Origin: Anaerolineae bacterium
GTDB lineage: Bacteria; Chloroflexota; Anaerolineae; Aggregatilineales; Aggregatilineaceae
Reading direction: 5' to 3'
Assembly (NCBI GenBank): GCA_016926875.1
Contig: JAFGNU010000043.1
Coordinates: 1-64,000 of the forward strand
Length of the DNA: 64,000 nucleotides
Part shown: piece by piece, positions 8,028-16,482 of the stretch
How the letters are laid out: the number at the start of each line of letters is the position of its first letter
Numbering within the stretch: position 1 is the stretch's first letter
The notes under the pieces: model-generated
What the model was told of the DNA's origin: nothing
The model's database searches: none
Seen by the model: the letters and a program-made list of their open reading frames with translations, nothing else
Position numbers and translations under genes: made by a program

Positions 8028-9341
8028 ATGCGCGACCAGTTTGTTATTGAAGGCAACCACAAGCTGCAAGGCGAAGTGACGATCAGCGGCAACAAAAACG
8101 CGGCTACCAAGATGCTCCCGGCGTGCTTGCTGACGGACGAGCCCGTTATCCTGACCAATGTGCCGGATATTGTGGATGTGCGGGTAACGTTTGACCTGCT
8201 GTGCAGCCTGGGCGCAGAGGTGGAAGAACTTGGCGATCACCGGGTGCGCGTGCACGCCAAAGAGATTATCACGAACAAACTGGATCGCCAGTTATGCCAG
8301 CAGACGCGCGCCTCGATTGTGTTTGCCGGGCCTATGCTGGCCCGCACCGGCAGCCTGGAGCTTGCGCCGCCGGGTGGCGATGTGATCGGGCGGCGGCGGC
8401 TGGATACGCATGTGATCGCGCTGCGCAGCCTGGGCGCAGACATCCGGTTCAACGGCACGTTTATTATGAACGCCGACGGGCTGCACGGCGCGGATATTTT
8501 GCTGGACGAAGCCAGCGTGACGGCCACCGAAAACGCCCTCATGGCGGCCACGTTGGCCAAAGGGACAACGACCATCCGGAACGCTGCCTCAGAACCGCAC
8601 GTGCAAAACCTGTGCCATATGCTCAACGGCATGGGCGCGCAGATCAACGGCATCGGTACGAACTGCCTGACGGTGGATGGCGTCGAGCATTTGCACGGCG
8701 GCGAGTTCCGCGTTGGGGCAGATTACCTGGAAGTGATCAGCTTCGTGGGGGCGGCGGCTGTTACCGGCGGTGAAATCCGCATCCGGGAAGCCGATCCGCA
8801 GCACCTCGGCATGGCGGCGCTGGTCTTTCGCAAACTGGGTGTTGCCTGGGAGGTGGACGGCAACGATATTATCGTCCCGCGCGGCCAGTCGTTGGTCATC
8901 CAGCGTGAACTCGGCAACCAGATTCCAGAAATCAAGGCGCAGCCCTGGCCTGCTTTCCCGTCCGACCTGATGAGCATCGCGCTCACGGTGGCAACCCAGT
9001 CGGCGGGCACGGTGCTGTTTCATGAGTGGATGTACAACAGCCGCTTTTTCTTCGCGGACAAGCTGATCAACATGGGCGCGCGTATTTTCCTGTGCGATCC
9101 ACACCGGGCCGTGGTGCATGGCCCGACCGTGCTCCGCGCAGTGCCCAATATCAGCAGCCCGGACATTCGCGCCGGGATGTCCCTGCTGCTGGCGGCGCTG
9201 TGCGCCCGCGGCACAACGGTGATCCGCAACATCGGCCAGATTGATCGCGGATACGAACGTGTTGAAGACAAGCTGCGCAGCCTGGGCGCGCATATTCGAC
9301 GCGAACCGGTCGAAAGGGCCAGTGCCGAAGCGGCGGGATGA
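8028..9341 (+). CDS. murA: UDP-N-acetylglucosamine 1-carboxyvinyltransferase, Cys-to-Asp active site
   Basis: 437 residues, slightly longer than E. coli MurA (419). It transfers enolpyruvate from PEP to UDP-GlcNAc, the first committed step of peptidoglycan synthesis in the cytoplasm. Landmarks are SGNKNAATKMLPA (Lys/Asn pair), PGGDVIGRRRLDTHV, AFPSDLMSIA (general-base Asp) and IDRGYERVEDKLRSLGA. In the active-site loop the usual Cys (PGGC) is Asp118. Natural Asp variants remain active and are resistant to fosfomycin. ATG 8028 is chosen because GGGAGA lies 10 nt upstream; a TTG at 8010 has no such site. It could also be a MurA paralogue, but all catalytic blocks are present. Confidence 0.9.
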   Translation: MRDQFVIEGNHKLQGEVTISGNKNAATKMLPACLLTDEPVILTNVPDIVDVRVTFDLLCSLGAEVEELGDHRVRVHAKEIITNKLDRQLCQQTRASIVFAGPMLARTGSLELAPPGGDVIGRRRLDTHVIALRSLGADIRFNGTFIMNADGLHGADILLDEASVTATENALMAATLAKGTTTIRNAASEPHVQNLCHMLNGMGAQINGIGTNCLTVDGVEHLHGGEFRVGADYLEVISFVGAAAVTGGEIRIREADPQHLGMAALVFRKLGVAWEVDGNDIIVPRGQSLVIQRELGNQIPEIKAQPWPAFPSDLMSIALTVATQSAGTVLFHEWMYNSRFFFADKLINMGARIFLCDPHRAVVHGPTVLRAVPNISSPDIRAGMSLLLAALCARGTTVIRNIGQIDRGYERVEDKLRSLGAHIRREPVERASAEAAG

Positions 9342-9368
9342 CCCGGCTGTCACCCCGCCCGCGCTGAT

Positions 9369-10292
9369 TCAGTCACATTCGAAGTCTTCGGTACCAAGCC
9401 CCAGCAGGTAATCAAAGGCGCTGAGAGCAGCCCTTTCGCCATCGCCCAAGCCCATCAACACCTGGAACGCGCTGCTATCGGTCACATCCCCGGCAGCAAA
9501 CAGACCCGGCACGTTGGTACGGTTGCGCGAATCCACCTGGATGAACCCGCAGTGGTCCATATCGACCAGCCCTTCCAGCAGTTGGGAGTTTGGTGTCAGT
9601 TGCTTTTCGATGAAGATGGCATCGGCTGGCAAATTTTCTCGCTGCCCATTGTGTTCGATCACGATTGACCGGGCGTATTCATCCCCTTGAACCTCGATCA
9701 CTTTGCAGCCGCGTTTGACCACCACGTTATGCGCAGACAGCACTTTTTTGCCGATAGGGGTATCCAGGTCGCCGTCCGTTTCAGCAACCAGCGTTACCTG
9801 GGTGGCGATCCGGGCAAGCTCGGCCACACCGCGCAGCGCCAGCACTTCATCGCCAACGACTATCACGTTGCGATCCACCATCAACGGCGCGTAGGTCATG
9901 GCGCTGTAACACAGCCCTTTCATCTCGAACTCTTTTTCGCCGGGCACGTTGAGGAATTCGCCCTGCGCGCCGGTCGCAAAGATGATGGTCCGTGTGTCGA
10001 ACGTCTTGCCGTCGGTGATCGTGACACGGAAACCGTCCTCGATCCGGTCAATACTGGTCACGCTGGAACGGATGCGCATAAACAGCAAATAGTCCAACTG
10101 GGTGCGGAAGCGCTGGATCGTCTCCTCGCCTACGATCACCTGGTAGTCTTCCACCCAGGGCAGCATCAGGCGGCGCTTGGTGCGCCCGCCAAGGTCCCTG
10201 GAAATGAACAGCGCATCCATGCGTTTGCGCACAGCATAAGCGGCGGCTGCCAGCCCTGCCGGACCACCGCCGATGATAATCAGGTCGTGCAT
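9369..10292 (-). CDS. Thioredoxin-reductase-like FAD protein lacking the CxxC
   Basis: 307 residues. The FAD-binding Rossmann motif (LIIIGGGPAGLAAAAYA) and the ATG segment (IIFATGA) are intact, and the C-terminal FAD block reads GLFAAGDVTD. The redox-active SYCATC segment is LCYSAMT here (residues 127-133), so both cysteines are gone. The second nucleotide-binding glycine motif is VVGDEVLA (residues 145-152) instead of VVGGGNSA. It therefore has the fold but should not reduce thioredoxin in the usual way. GAGGAG precedes the ATG at 10292. It is convergent with murA and lies downstream of malic enzyme, 87 nt away. Possibly a ferredoxin/flavodoxin-reductase-like or other electron-transfer flavoprotein. 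Confidence 0.8.
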   Translation of the reverse strand: MHDLIIIGGGPAGLAAAAYAVRKRMDALFISRDLGGRTKRRLMLPWVEDYQVIVGEETIQRFRTQLDYLLFMRIRSSVTSIDRIEDGFRVTITDGKTFDTRTIIFATGAQGEFLNVPGEKEFEMKGLCYSAMTYAPLMVDRNVIVVGDEVLALRGVAELARIATQVTLVAETDGDLDTPIGKKVLSAHNVVVKRGCKVIEVQGDEYARSIVIEHNGQRENLPADAIFIEKQLTPNSQLLEGLVDMDHCGFIQVDSRNRTNVPGLFAAGDVTDSSAFQVLMGLGDGERAALSAFDYLLGLGTEDFECD

Positions 10293-10379
10293 AGTAGCCT
10301 CCTCTTTCTGGTTAAGCATCAGTTATTTGTTGGTCGTGAATAACTGTCAGGCACCGGGCTTTCGCCAGGCGCGATGCGC

Positions 10380-11744
10380 TCAGTCTTCTGCTTCAGGCGC
10401 TTCGGGGATAAACCCTTCACGCATCAAGAGTTGTGTCATCTCGCGCGCGCAGCGGATGATCTCCGCAGCACGCTGGTACTCTTCTTCGTAGGTTGTCGTC
10501 AGTTGAGCGATACCCTGCTCCTGGGCTTTTATGGCGACCGCTGCGGCTTCGCGTGGGAACACTTCCCAGTCGTCCATGGTGGGCAGGATATGATCGGGCG
10601 ACAGCCCTTTTTCTTCGGCCATCTGGGCCAGTGATTCGGCGGCGGCAATTGCCATCTCGTCGGTGATGGTCGTGGCGCGTACGTCCAGCGTACCGCGAAA
10701 GATGCCGGGAAAACCCAGCGAGTTATTCACCTGGTTGGCGAAGTCTGAGCGGCCTGTTGCCACAATTACTGCGCCCGCTTCTTTGGCTTCCCAGGGCCAG
10801 ATTTCGGGGATCGGGTTGGCGGCGGCAAACACAATCGCGTCCTGCGCCATGTTTTTGACCCACTCCGGTCTAATCGTGCCCGGTCCGGGCTTTGAGAGTG
10901 CGATCACCGCGTCTGCGCCGTGCAGCGCTGTTTCGATGTCGCCTTGCAGTTCTTCGGCGTTAGTGATCTGGCACAGGTGCCACTTCTGTACATATTCCGC
11001 CCGGCGCAGGTACAGGTCGCGGCGATGCTTGCCGAGGATGCCTTTGCTGTCCAGCATCAGGCAGTTGGACGGGTTGGCACCATAGGCGAAGATCAGGCGC
11101 GAGCAGGCTACATTTGACGCGCCCGTCCCGACAAACACGATGCGCATATCCTTAAGCTGTTTGCCGACGATCTTGGCCGCGTTGAGCAGTCCGGCCAGGG
11201 TGACGCTGGCGGTGCCCTGCTGGTCGTCGTGCCAGACCGGAATTTCAGCATGTTCGCGCAGCGTGTCCAGGATGCGAAAACACTTCGGCTGCGCGATGTC
11301 TTCCAGGTTCACGCCGCCAAACGCGGGTTGCAGCATCAAAACGGTTTCAATAATCTTGTCAGGGTCTCTGGTATCGAGCATGATCGGCACAGCATCCACG
11401 CCGCCCAGGTATTTGTACAGCAGCGCTTTGCCTTCCATAACCGGCAGCCCGGCTTTGGCCCCGATGTCGCCCAGGCCCAGCACGCGCGTGCCGTCCGAGA
11501 TCACGGCGACGGTGTTCCACTTGCTGGTGTATTTATAGACCAGGTTGGGCGTTTCGTGGATGGCCCGGCACGGTGCCGCCACGCCCGGCGTGTACCAGAT
11601 CGCGAAATCGTCCAGGTCCCGAACCCGGCAGCGCAGCGCGGTTTGTGTTTTGCCGTGATAAAAGTCGTGGAGGCGCATGGCCTCAGCGGCGGGTTTTTTT
11701 GCGCGTTTTAAGAGTTCTTCTTTTGTGATCTGTTCATCATCCAT
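10380..11744 (-). CDS. NAD(P)-dependent malic enzyme
   Basis: 454 residues, the short prokaryotic form without a phosphotransacetylase domain. It oxidatively decarboxylates malate to pyruvate. AIWYTPGVAAPC, the SDGTRVLGLGDIGAKAGLPV signature, LEDIAQPKCF, VWHDDQQGTA and the dinucleotide fold IVFVGTGASNVACSRL are clear. AAANPIPEIWP and ATGRSDFANQVNN are the malate/NAD-binding blocks, and QVNNSLGFPGIFRG closes the core. ATG 11744 is preferred because GGAG lies 6 nt before it. The gene is monocistronic or leads into the flavoprotein at 9369-10292. Confidence 0.93.
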   Translation of the reverse strand: MDDEQITKEELLKRAKKPAAEAMRLHDFYHGKTQTALRCRVRDLDDFAIWYTPGVAAPCRAIHETPNLVYKYTSKWNTVAVISDGTRVLGLGDIGAKAGLPVMEGKALLYKYLGGVDAVPIMLDTRDPDKIIETVLMLQPAFGGVNLEDIAQPKCFRILDTLREHAEIPVWHDDQQGTASVTLAGLLNAAKIVGKQLKDMRIVFVGTGASNVACSRLIFAYGANPSNCLMLDSKGILGKHRRDLYLRRAEYVQKWHLCQITNAEELQGDIETALHGADAVIALSKPGPGTIRPEWVKNMAQDAIVFAAANPIPEIWPWEAKEAGAVIVATGRSDFANQVNNSLGFPGIFRGTLDVRATTITDEMAIAAAESLAQMAEEKGLSPDHILPTMDDWEVFPREAAAVAIKAQEQGIAQLTTTYEEEYQRAAEIIRCAREMTQLLMREGFIPEAPEAED

Positions 11745-11840
11745 ATGTTTCTCCATAAACGAATCTGTTGATTTTGGCCCGGAATACAAAAAACCGTCAG
11801 GCTGCACAATCCGGTTGTCTTATATGGCTTCTCGGTCCTC

Positions 11841-11846
11841 ATTATA
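11841..11846 (-). promoter_or_regulatory. -10 element upstream of malic enzyme
   Basis: A consensus TATAAT on the minus strand, about 95 nt before the ATG. A TTGTAT lies 19 nt further upstream, which is longer than ideal. Confidence 0.45.
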
Positions 11847-11942
11847 GAGGAAGTTAGAGAATCGCATACAAACAGCAAGCCTCGTTGTCCAGTGACGGCA
11901 ATCTTGAATGGTATGCGGTTAGGTGAAATACGGCGTCGGCAG

Positions 11943-13139
11943 CTACTCCCTGCCGTTGCCGGATGCGGGCGGGCGCTCGCCCTGGTCGTATTCTAGCAGC
12001 AGCGCCTGGTAGCGGTCGCGGTATAGTTCGGCCTGCGCGCGCTCTAGCTGCCACAGCCGCTCGATGCTGTCTTTTACCAGCAAGAGCAAACTTTGGAACT
12101 CTTCCAGGCGGCGGCGATACTCCTCGGACTGTTTGTCATGGCTGCGCCAGGCTTCATCGTTGGTCAGGGTGAACTGCTTCCAGCGCTTTTGATCGTCTGC
12201 GATCCAGTCGTTCCATTCCTGGCGGAAGCGCTCTTCGGACAGGCGCTGCATTTCGGCCACCTCGTTGATCCGGCGGCCCAAACGCTCCCCGATGCGTTCA
12301 AAGTCGTCCACCGCTTTTTTCATCTGGCGGTAAGTTTCGGCCCAGGTTTCGAACCGCTCCATATAGCGGCGCATGTCTTCATCATAGGCACCGAAACTTT
12401 TAGCCAGTTCGGCCACCTGCTGATCGCGCTGTTGCAGCAGAAGCGCCTGCTGATCGACAAACTGCTGGGTTTCCTCGCGCCGTTCGGTTTCGGACGTCTG
12501 TAATTCGAGGATGCGCTTTTCGTTGCGGAGCGACATGTTCTCCATCGCTTCCAACTTGGGACGCAGGCCGTCGATCTGCTTTTGCATTTCGGGCAGTTCG
12601 GACTGAATATCCGAGATACGCCGCGAATCCTGGCGGCGCTGTTCTTCCAGGAAGGTCATGCGGCGTTCGGGTTCTTCAAACTTTTTGGCGAGGTCCTCAA
12701 CGCGCTGCTGAACAGCCGCCAGGGCTGAGGCCACGCGATCCCGCTCCACGCGCGCAGCCGGTAACTCTTCGGCGGTGTGCTCCAGTTTTTCGACGCGGTC
12801 GCCCAAATCGCGGACCATGCGCGTTGCACTTTCGCGCGAGATTTCGGCGCGGCGCTCGGCTTCGCGCTCGGCCATCAGGCGCTTGCTTTCGGTGCCTTCG
12901 AGCATCTGCTGGAACTCGGTACGAAGCTGTTCGGTGATCTCAACCTCGCGGGTGGCTGGTAAAAACGAGGTGCGCATGGTGGACTGTTCGCTTTCCATAC
13001 CGTTCAGGCGCCGGACTAACTGGTCGACCTGGTCGGTCTGTTGGGCAAGGCGTTCTTCCAACAGCGCGATGGTGGCCCTGTCGCGGCGGCGTTCTTCGTC
13101 CAGCCATTCGATCATGCGGGCTGCTTGTGGTAAATCCAT
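11943..13139 (-). CDS. Long coiled-coil protein of unknown function
   Basis: 398 residues. From residue about 14 to 370 the sequence is almost continuous charged heptad-like coiled coil, rich in Glu, Arg, Gln and Leu, with few Gly or Pro. There is no signal peptide, membrane segment or nucleotide-binding motif. The C-terminal part (WNDWIADDQKRWKQF, REEYRRRLEEFQSLLLLVKD-like) keeps several Trp. A good site (AGGAGG) precedes the ATG. Such proteins can act as cytoskeletal or scaffold elements, but nothing here identifies a partner. It is transcribed alone, divergent from the glycosyltransferase cluster. Confidence 0.7.
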   Translation of the reverse strand: MDLPQAARMIEWLDEERRRDRATIALLEERLAQQTDQVDQLVRRLNGMESEQSTMRTSFLPATREVEITEQLRTEFQQMLEGTESKRLMAEREAERRAEISRESATRMVRDLGDRVEKLEHTAEELPAARVERDRVASALAAVQQRVEDLAKKFEEPERRMTFLEEQRRQDSRRISDIQSELPEMQKQIDGLRPKLEAMENMSLRNEKRILELQTSETERREETQQFVDQQALLLQQRDQQVAELAKSFGAYDEDMRRYMERFETWAETYRQMKKAVDDFERIGERLGRRINEVAEMQRLSEERFRQEWNDWIADDQKRWKQFTLTNDEAWRSHDKQSEEYRRRLEEFQSLLLLVKDSIERLWQLERAQAELYRDRYQALLLEYDQGERPPASGNGRE

Positions 13140-13178
13140 GACAACGCCTCCTACCGGCTAATGATGTTCCCGGCGCAG

Positions 13179-13187
13179 ATTATAACA
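13179..13187 (-). promoter_or_regulatory. Extended -10 promoter of the coiled-coil gene
   Basis: TGTTATAAT on the minus strand, a consensus -10 with TGn extension, about 40 nt before the ATG at 13139. Confidence 0.55.
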
Positions 13188-13242
13188 TAGACCGCTGCAC
13201 AGGCGGGTATTTTGATCGCATCGGGAAGCAGTGTCTCCCGGC

Positions 13243-13270
13243 TTGGTCCTGTGTGGTCCTTCGGCTATAC
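13243..13270 (+). promoter_or_regulatory. Promoter giving a leaderless glycosyltransferase mRNA
   Basis: TTGGTC at 13243-13248, 16 nt, then TATACT at 13265-13270. The ATG at 13279 lies 8 nt after the -10, at the expected transcription start, and there is no ribosome-binding site before it. Confidence 0.6.
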
Positions 13271-13278
13271 TTGCTGCC

Positions 13279-14385
13279 ATGCGCATCGGGATCGACACAC
13301 GACTGAAATACTACCGCCCCGGCGGCATCGCGGAATATGCCCGGCACGTGGTTCAAGAACTGGCCGCGCTGGATGGCGTCACGGATTACTGCGTGATCCA
13401 CCACCGCCGTGACCGTGACACACTCGCGCCAGGAGCGAACTTCCAGCGGATCAACACCCTGACGCCCAGCCACCACCGCTTTGAACGCTGGGCGCTGTCC
13501 GTTGAGCTAATGCGCCACCGGCTCGATCTGCTGCACAGCCCGGATATGATCCCGCCCCAGGGCGGCGCGCGGCGGCATATCATCACTGTGCATGATCTGC
13601 ACTTTTTGTACTATCCCCAGTTTATGACGGCAGAGAGCCGCCGCCACTACAAGGACCAGATTGCATGGGCCGTGCGCATGGCCGATCACATCCTGGTGTC
13701 GTCGCATGCCACCCTGGACGATCTTGGCAACCTGCTGAACGTCCCCGCCGCTAAAATGACGGTGCATATGCTGGGTGTCAACGAAGCGTTCAAGCCGCTG
13801 CCGGACACTGTGGTGGCCGAGGCGCGGGCGCGGCTGGGGCTGCCGGAGACGTATATTTTGTTTGTGGGCACATTTGAGCCGCGCAAGAACATCCCCGGCC
13901 TGCTGGACGCGTACAATATGCTGCGCCAGGATATGCCGGACGTGCCCCCGTTGGTGATGGCAGGGCGGTATGGGTGGCTGTACGACAAGATTTTTGCCAA
14001 AGTAGACGCACTCGGTTTGGCAGACCACCTGATCTGGCTCGAAAATCCGCCCAGCGCCGATCTGCCCGCGATCTACAACGGGGCGGTGGTGCTGGTTCTG
14101 CCATCACATTACGAGGGGTTTGGACTGCCAGCCCTGGAAGCGATGGCCTGCGGGACGCCGCCGGTCGTAGCCAACCGAAGCTCGCTGCCCGAAGTCGTGG
14201 GGGATGCGGGCCTGCTGGTAGACCCCGATGACCCGGCCAGCATCGCGGACGCCATCCGGCGGGTAGTGTGTGAGCAGCAGCTACGCGCCCGGCTGCGGGC
14301 CGATGGGCTGGCGCGGGCGACAACGTTTACCTGGCGGCAAACGGCAGAGATCGCGCTCCGGGTTTACCGCAGCCTGTTATCGTGA
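13279..14385 (+). CDS. GT4-family glycosyltransferase
   Basis: 368 residues with the two-Rossmann GT-B fold. The N-terminal block RIGIDTRLKYYRPGGIAEYARHV contains the Gly-rich acceptor loop. The C-terminal donor domain shows LFVGTFEPRKNIPGLLDAY, PSHYEGFGLPALEAMACGTPPV and NRSSLPEVVGDAGLLVDPDD, which are hallmarks of group 1 (GT4) enzymes of the mannosyltransferase B type. It should act in the cytoplasm on lipid-linked or nucleotide-sugar substrates, but the specificity cannot be read. It is followed after 46 nt by a second GT4 gene. Confidence 0.9.
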   Translation: MRIGIDTRLKYYRPGGIAEYARHVVQELAALDGVTDYCVIHHRRDRDTLAPGANFQRINTLTPSHHRFERWALSVELMRHRLDLLHSPDMIPPQGGARRHIITVHDLHFLYYPQFMTAESRRHYKDQIAWAVRMADHILVSSHATLDDLGNLLNVPAAKMTVHMLGVNEAFKPLPDTVVAEARARLGLPETYILFVGTFEPRKNIPGLLDAYNMLRQDMPDVPPLVMAGRYGWLYDKIFAKVDALGLADHLIWLENPPSADLPAIYNGAVVLVLPSHYEGFGLPALEAMACGTPPVVANRSSLPEVVGDAGLLVDPDDPASIADAIRRVVCEQQLRARLRADGLARATTFTWRQTAEIALRVYRSLLS

Positions 14386-14431
14386 TAAAAATAGCCATCT
14401 CATCTGGTGCACTGATTGGATCAAGTCGTTT

Positions 14432-15694
14432 ATGCGCGTTCTGTTTTTAACTGCACAACTGCCTGAACCGCCGCACGCAGGCGGCACGCTGCGTACCAAT
14501 GGGTTGATGCGCGGTGTCCATGCGGCGGGGCACGACGTACATTTGCTCTCGTTTGATTCGCCGGAAAAACTATCTGCCAATCGCGCCGCATTAGATACGT
14601 TTTGCGCCAGCGCCCAGAGCGTCCCGCCGCCGACCCGTCGAATCCGGCAGCGGTTGTATGACCTGCTGTTTTCCAGGCTGGCCGACATGCAGCGCCGGTA
14701 CGATTCCCCCCTGTACGCGGAAACGCTAAAGCACGTACTCGCGGCCCAGCCGTTCGATCTGATCCAGATCGAAAGCCTGGAAATGGCTGTTTACCTGCCG
14801 CTCATCAAGCAGCTACAGCCGGATGCACGGGTGATCTATGATTCGTTTAACGCCGAATACGACTTGCAGCGCACGATCTACGAGACAGAGCGAAACACCC
14901 TGCGGCGGCTGCCGGGCGCGCTGTACTCGCTGATCCAGTGGCGGCGGCTGACGCGTTTTGAGCGGCAGGTCTGCGAGTCAGTGGATCACGTCATTGCGGT
15001 ATCCGAAGCCGATGCCGAGGCGTTTCAACGGTTGGCGCCGGGCTGTGCGGTTAGCGTGGTGCCTAACGGAATCAACACGCTGCCGTATGCTGAGGGCGAT
15101 TCCAGCCTGGACCTGGGCGATCATGCGCTGGTGTTCACCGGCTCGATGGGCTACCGGCCCAACGTGGACGCGGCCATCTGGTTTGCCGATCAGGTATTGG
15201 ACAAAGTGCGCGCGCGCGTGGATGATGCCAAGTTTTTTGTTGTGGGCAGCCACCCCCACCGCCGCCTGGATGTGCTCCGCGAGCGCGAGGACGTCGAGAT
15301 CACGGGCTGGGTGCCGGATGTGAACCCGTTTTTGCACGCGGCAGCCGTGTATGTCGCCCCGCTGCGGATGGGCAGCGGCACGCGGCTCAAGCTGTTGCAG
15401 GCGATGGCGGCAGGGCAGGCGGTGGTGTCTACATCGATGGGCGCGCAAGGGCTGCACGCGCAGAACGGCGTCGAACTGCACATCGCCGATACGGCAGATG
15501 ATTTTGCGGCTATAGTTGCATCACTGCTCGAAGACCCGGCGCAGCGGCAGACGCTTGGCCAAGCAGGCGCCGACTATATCAGGGCAAACTATGACTGGTC
15601 AGTGATTGTGCCCCGCCTGCTACAGGTGTACGACACGATTTTTGACGCTTCCAAAGGAGAGTCTTATGAGCAAACAGCAACCACTCCGGCCTGA
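14432..15694 (+). CDS. GT4-family glycosyltransferase (second of pair)
   Basis: 420 residues. The start MRVLFLTAQLPEPPHAGGTLR is the typical N-terminal strand and Gly-rich loop of GT-B enzymes. The C-terminal domain has VFTGSMGYRPNVDAAIWFADQVL, VVGSHPHRRLDVL, VEITGWVPDVNPFLHAA and APLRMGSGTRLKLLQAMAAGQAVVSTSMGAQGL, as in Wzz-independent sugar transferases of the GT4/GT1 superfamily. The ATG at 14432 is used because the longer upstream reading frame overlaps the previous gene. Its last 29 nt overlap the ppk2 start, so the three genes from 13279 form an operon. Confidence 0.9.
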   Translation: MRVLFLTAQLPEPPHAGGTLRTNGLMRGVHAAGHDVHLLSFDSPEKLSANRAALDTFCASAQSVPPPTRRIRQRLYDLLFSRLADMQRRYDSPLYAETLKHVLAAQPFDLIQIESLEMAVYLPLIKQLQPDARVIYDSFNAEYDLQRTIYETERNTLRRLPGALYSLIQWRRLTRFERQVCESVDHVIAVSEADAEAFQRLAPGCAVSVVPNGINTLPYAEGDSSLDLGDHALVFTGSMGYRPNVDAAIWFADQVLDKVRARVDDAKFFVVGSHPHRRLDVLREREDVEITGWVPDVNPFLHAAAVYVAPLRMGSGTRLKLLQAMAAGQAVVSTSMGAQGLHAQNGVELHIADTADDFAAIVASLLEDPAQRQTLGQAGADYIRANYDWSVIVPRLLQVYDTIFDASKGESYEQTATTPA

Positions 15695-16478
15695 GATCGG
15701 GCAGCCGGTCCACCTGGATGACTACGATCCCGATTACACCGGCGATTACGACAGCAAACACGCTGCCAAAGAACAGCTCGAACACAACCGCGACCGGATG
15801 CGCGAGTTACAGGAAGTGTTGTATGCCGAGGACAAGCACGCGCTGTTGATCGTGCTACAGGCCATGGACGCGGGCGGAAAGGATGGCACCATCCGGCACG
15901 TGATGCGCGGTGTGAATCCGCAGGGCGTGCGCGTGACGAGCTTCAAAGTGCCCACCCCGGAAGAACTGGACCACGATTTTTTGTGGCGGATTCACCAGCA
16001 TACGCCGGGGCGCGGCGAGATCGGCATCTTCAACCGGTCACATTACGAGGATGTGTTGGTGGTGCGCGTGGAGAAACTGGTACCGGAAAACGTCTGGCAG
16101 GTGCGCTATGATCACATCAACGCTTTTGAGCAAATGCTGGCCGACAGCGGCGTGACGATCCTCAAGTTTTACCTGCATATCTCCAAAGCCGAGCAAAAAG
16201 AACGCTTCCAGGCCCGGCTGGACGATCCTACCAAGCACTGGAAGTTTTCACGCGGTGATCTCACGGTGCGTGCCAAATGGGACCGGTACATGGCTGCCTA
16301 CGAGAACGCCCTGACACGCTGCAACACCGAGTGGGCGCCCTGGCACATCGTGCCCGCCAATAAAAAATGGTACCGCAACTTGGTGATCTCAAACGTGATC
16401 GTGGAAACGCTGGAACACCTGGATATGCACTATCCCGAAGCGGAACCGGACCTCGACACGGTTGTGATCCCGGATTGA
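15666..16478 (+). CDS. ppk2: Polyphosphate kinase 2 family protein
   Basis: 270 residues, one PPK2 domain. The Walker A-like loop is MDAGGKDGTIRHVM and the Walker B/lid region is FNRSHYEDVLVVRV; KFYLHISKAEQKERFQ and WKFSRGDLTVRAKWDRYMAAYE follow in the expected order. PPK2 enzymes phosphorylate nucleoside mono- or diphosphates with polyphosphate. The subclass (AMP versus ADP acceptor) cannot be fixed by eye, though the length fits single-domain class I or III. AAAGGAG precedes the ATG. The start lies inside the end of the glycosyltransferase gene. The gene converges on rqcH with 4 nt between them. Confidence 0.92.
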   Translation: MSKQQPLRPEIGQPVHLDDYDPDYTGDYDSKHAAKEQLEHNRDRMRELQEVLYAEDKHALLIVLQAMDAGGKDGTIRHVMRGVNPQGVRVTSFKVPTPEELDHDFLWRIHQHTPGRGEIGIFNRSHYEDVLVVRVEKLVPENVWQVRYDHINAFEQMLADSGVTILKFYLHISKAEQKERFQARLDDPTKHWKFSRGDLTVRAKWDRYMAAYENALTRCNTEWAPWHIVPANKKWYRNLVISNVIVETLEHLDMHYPEAEPDLDTVVIPD

Positions 16479-16482
16479 GCGT

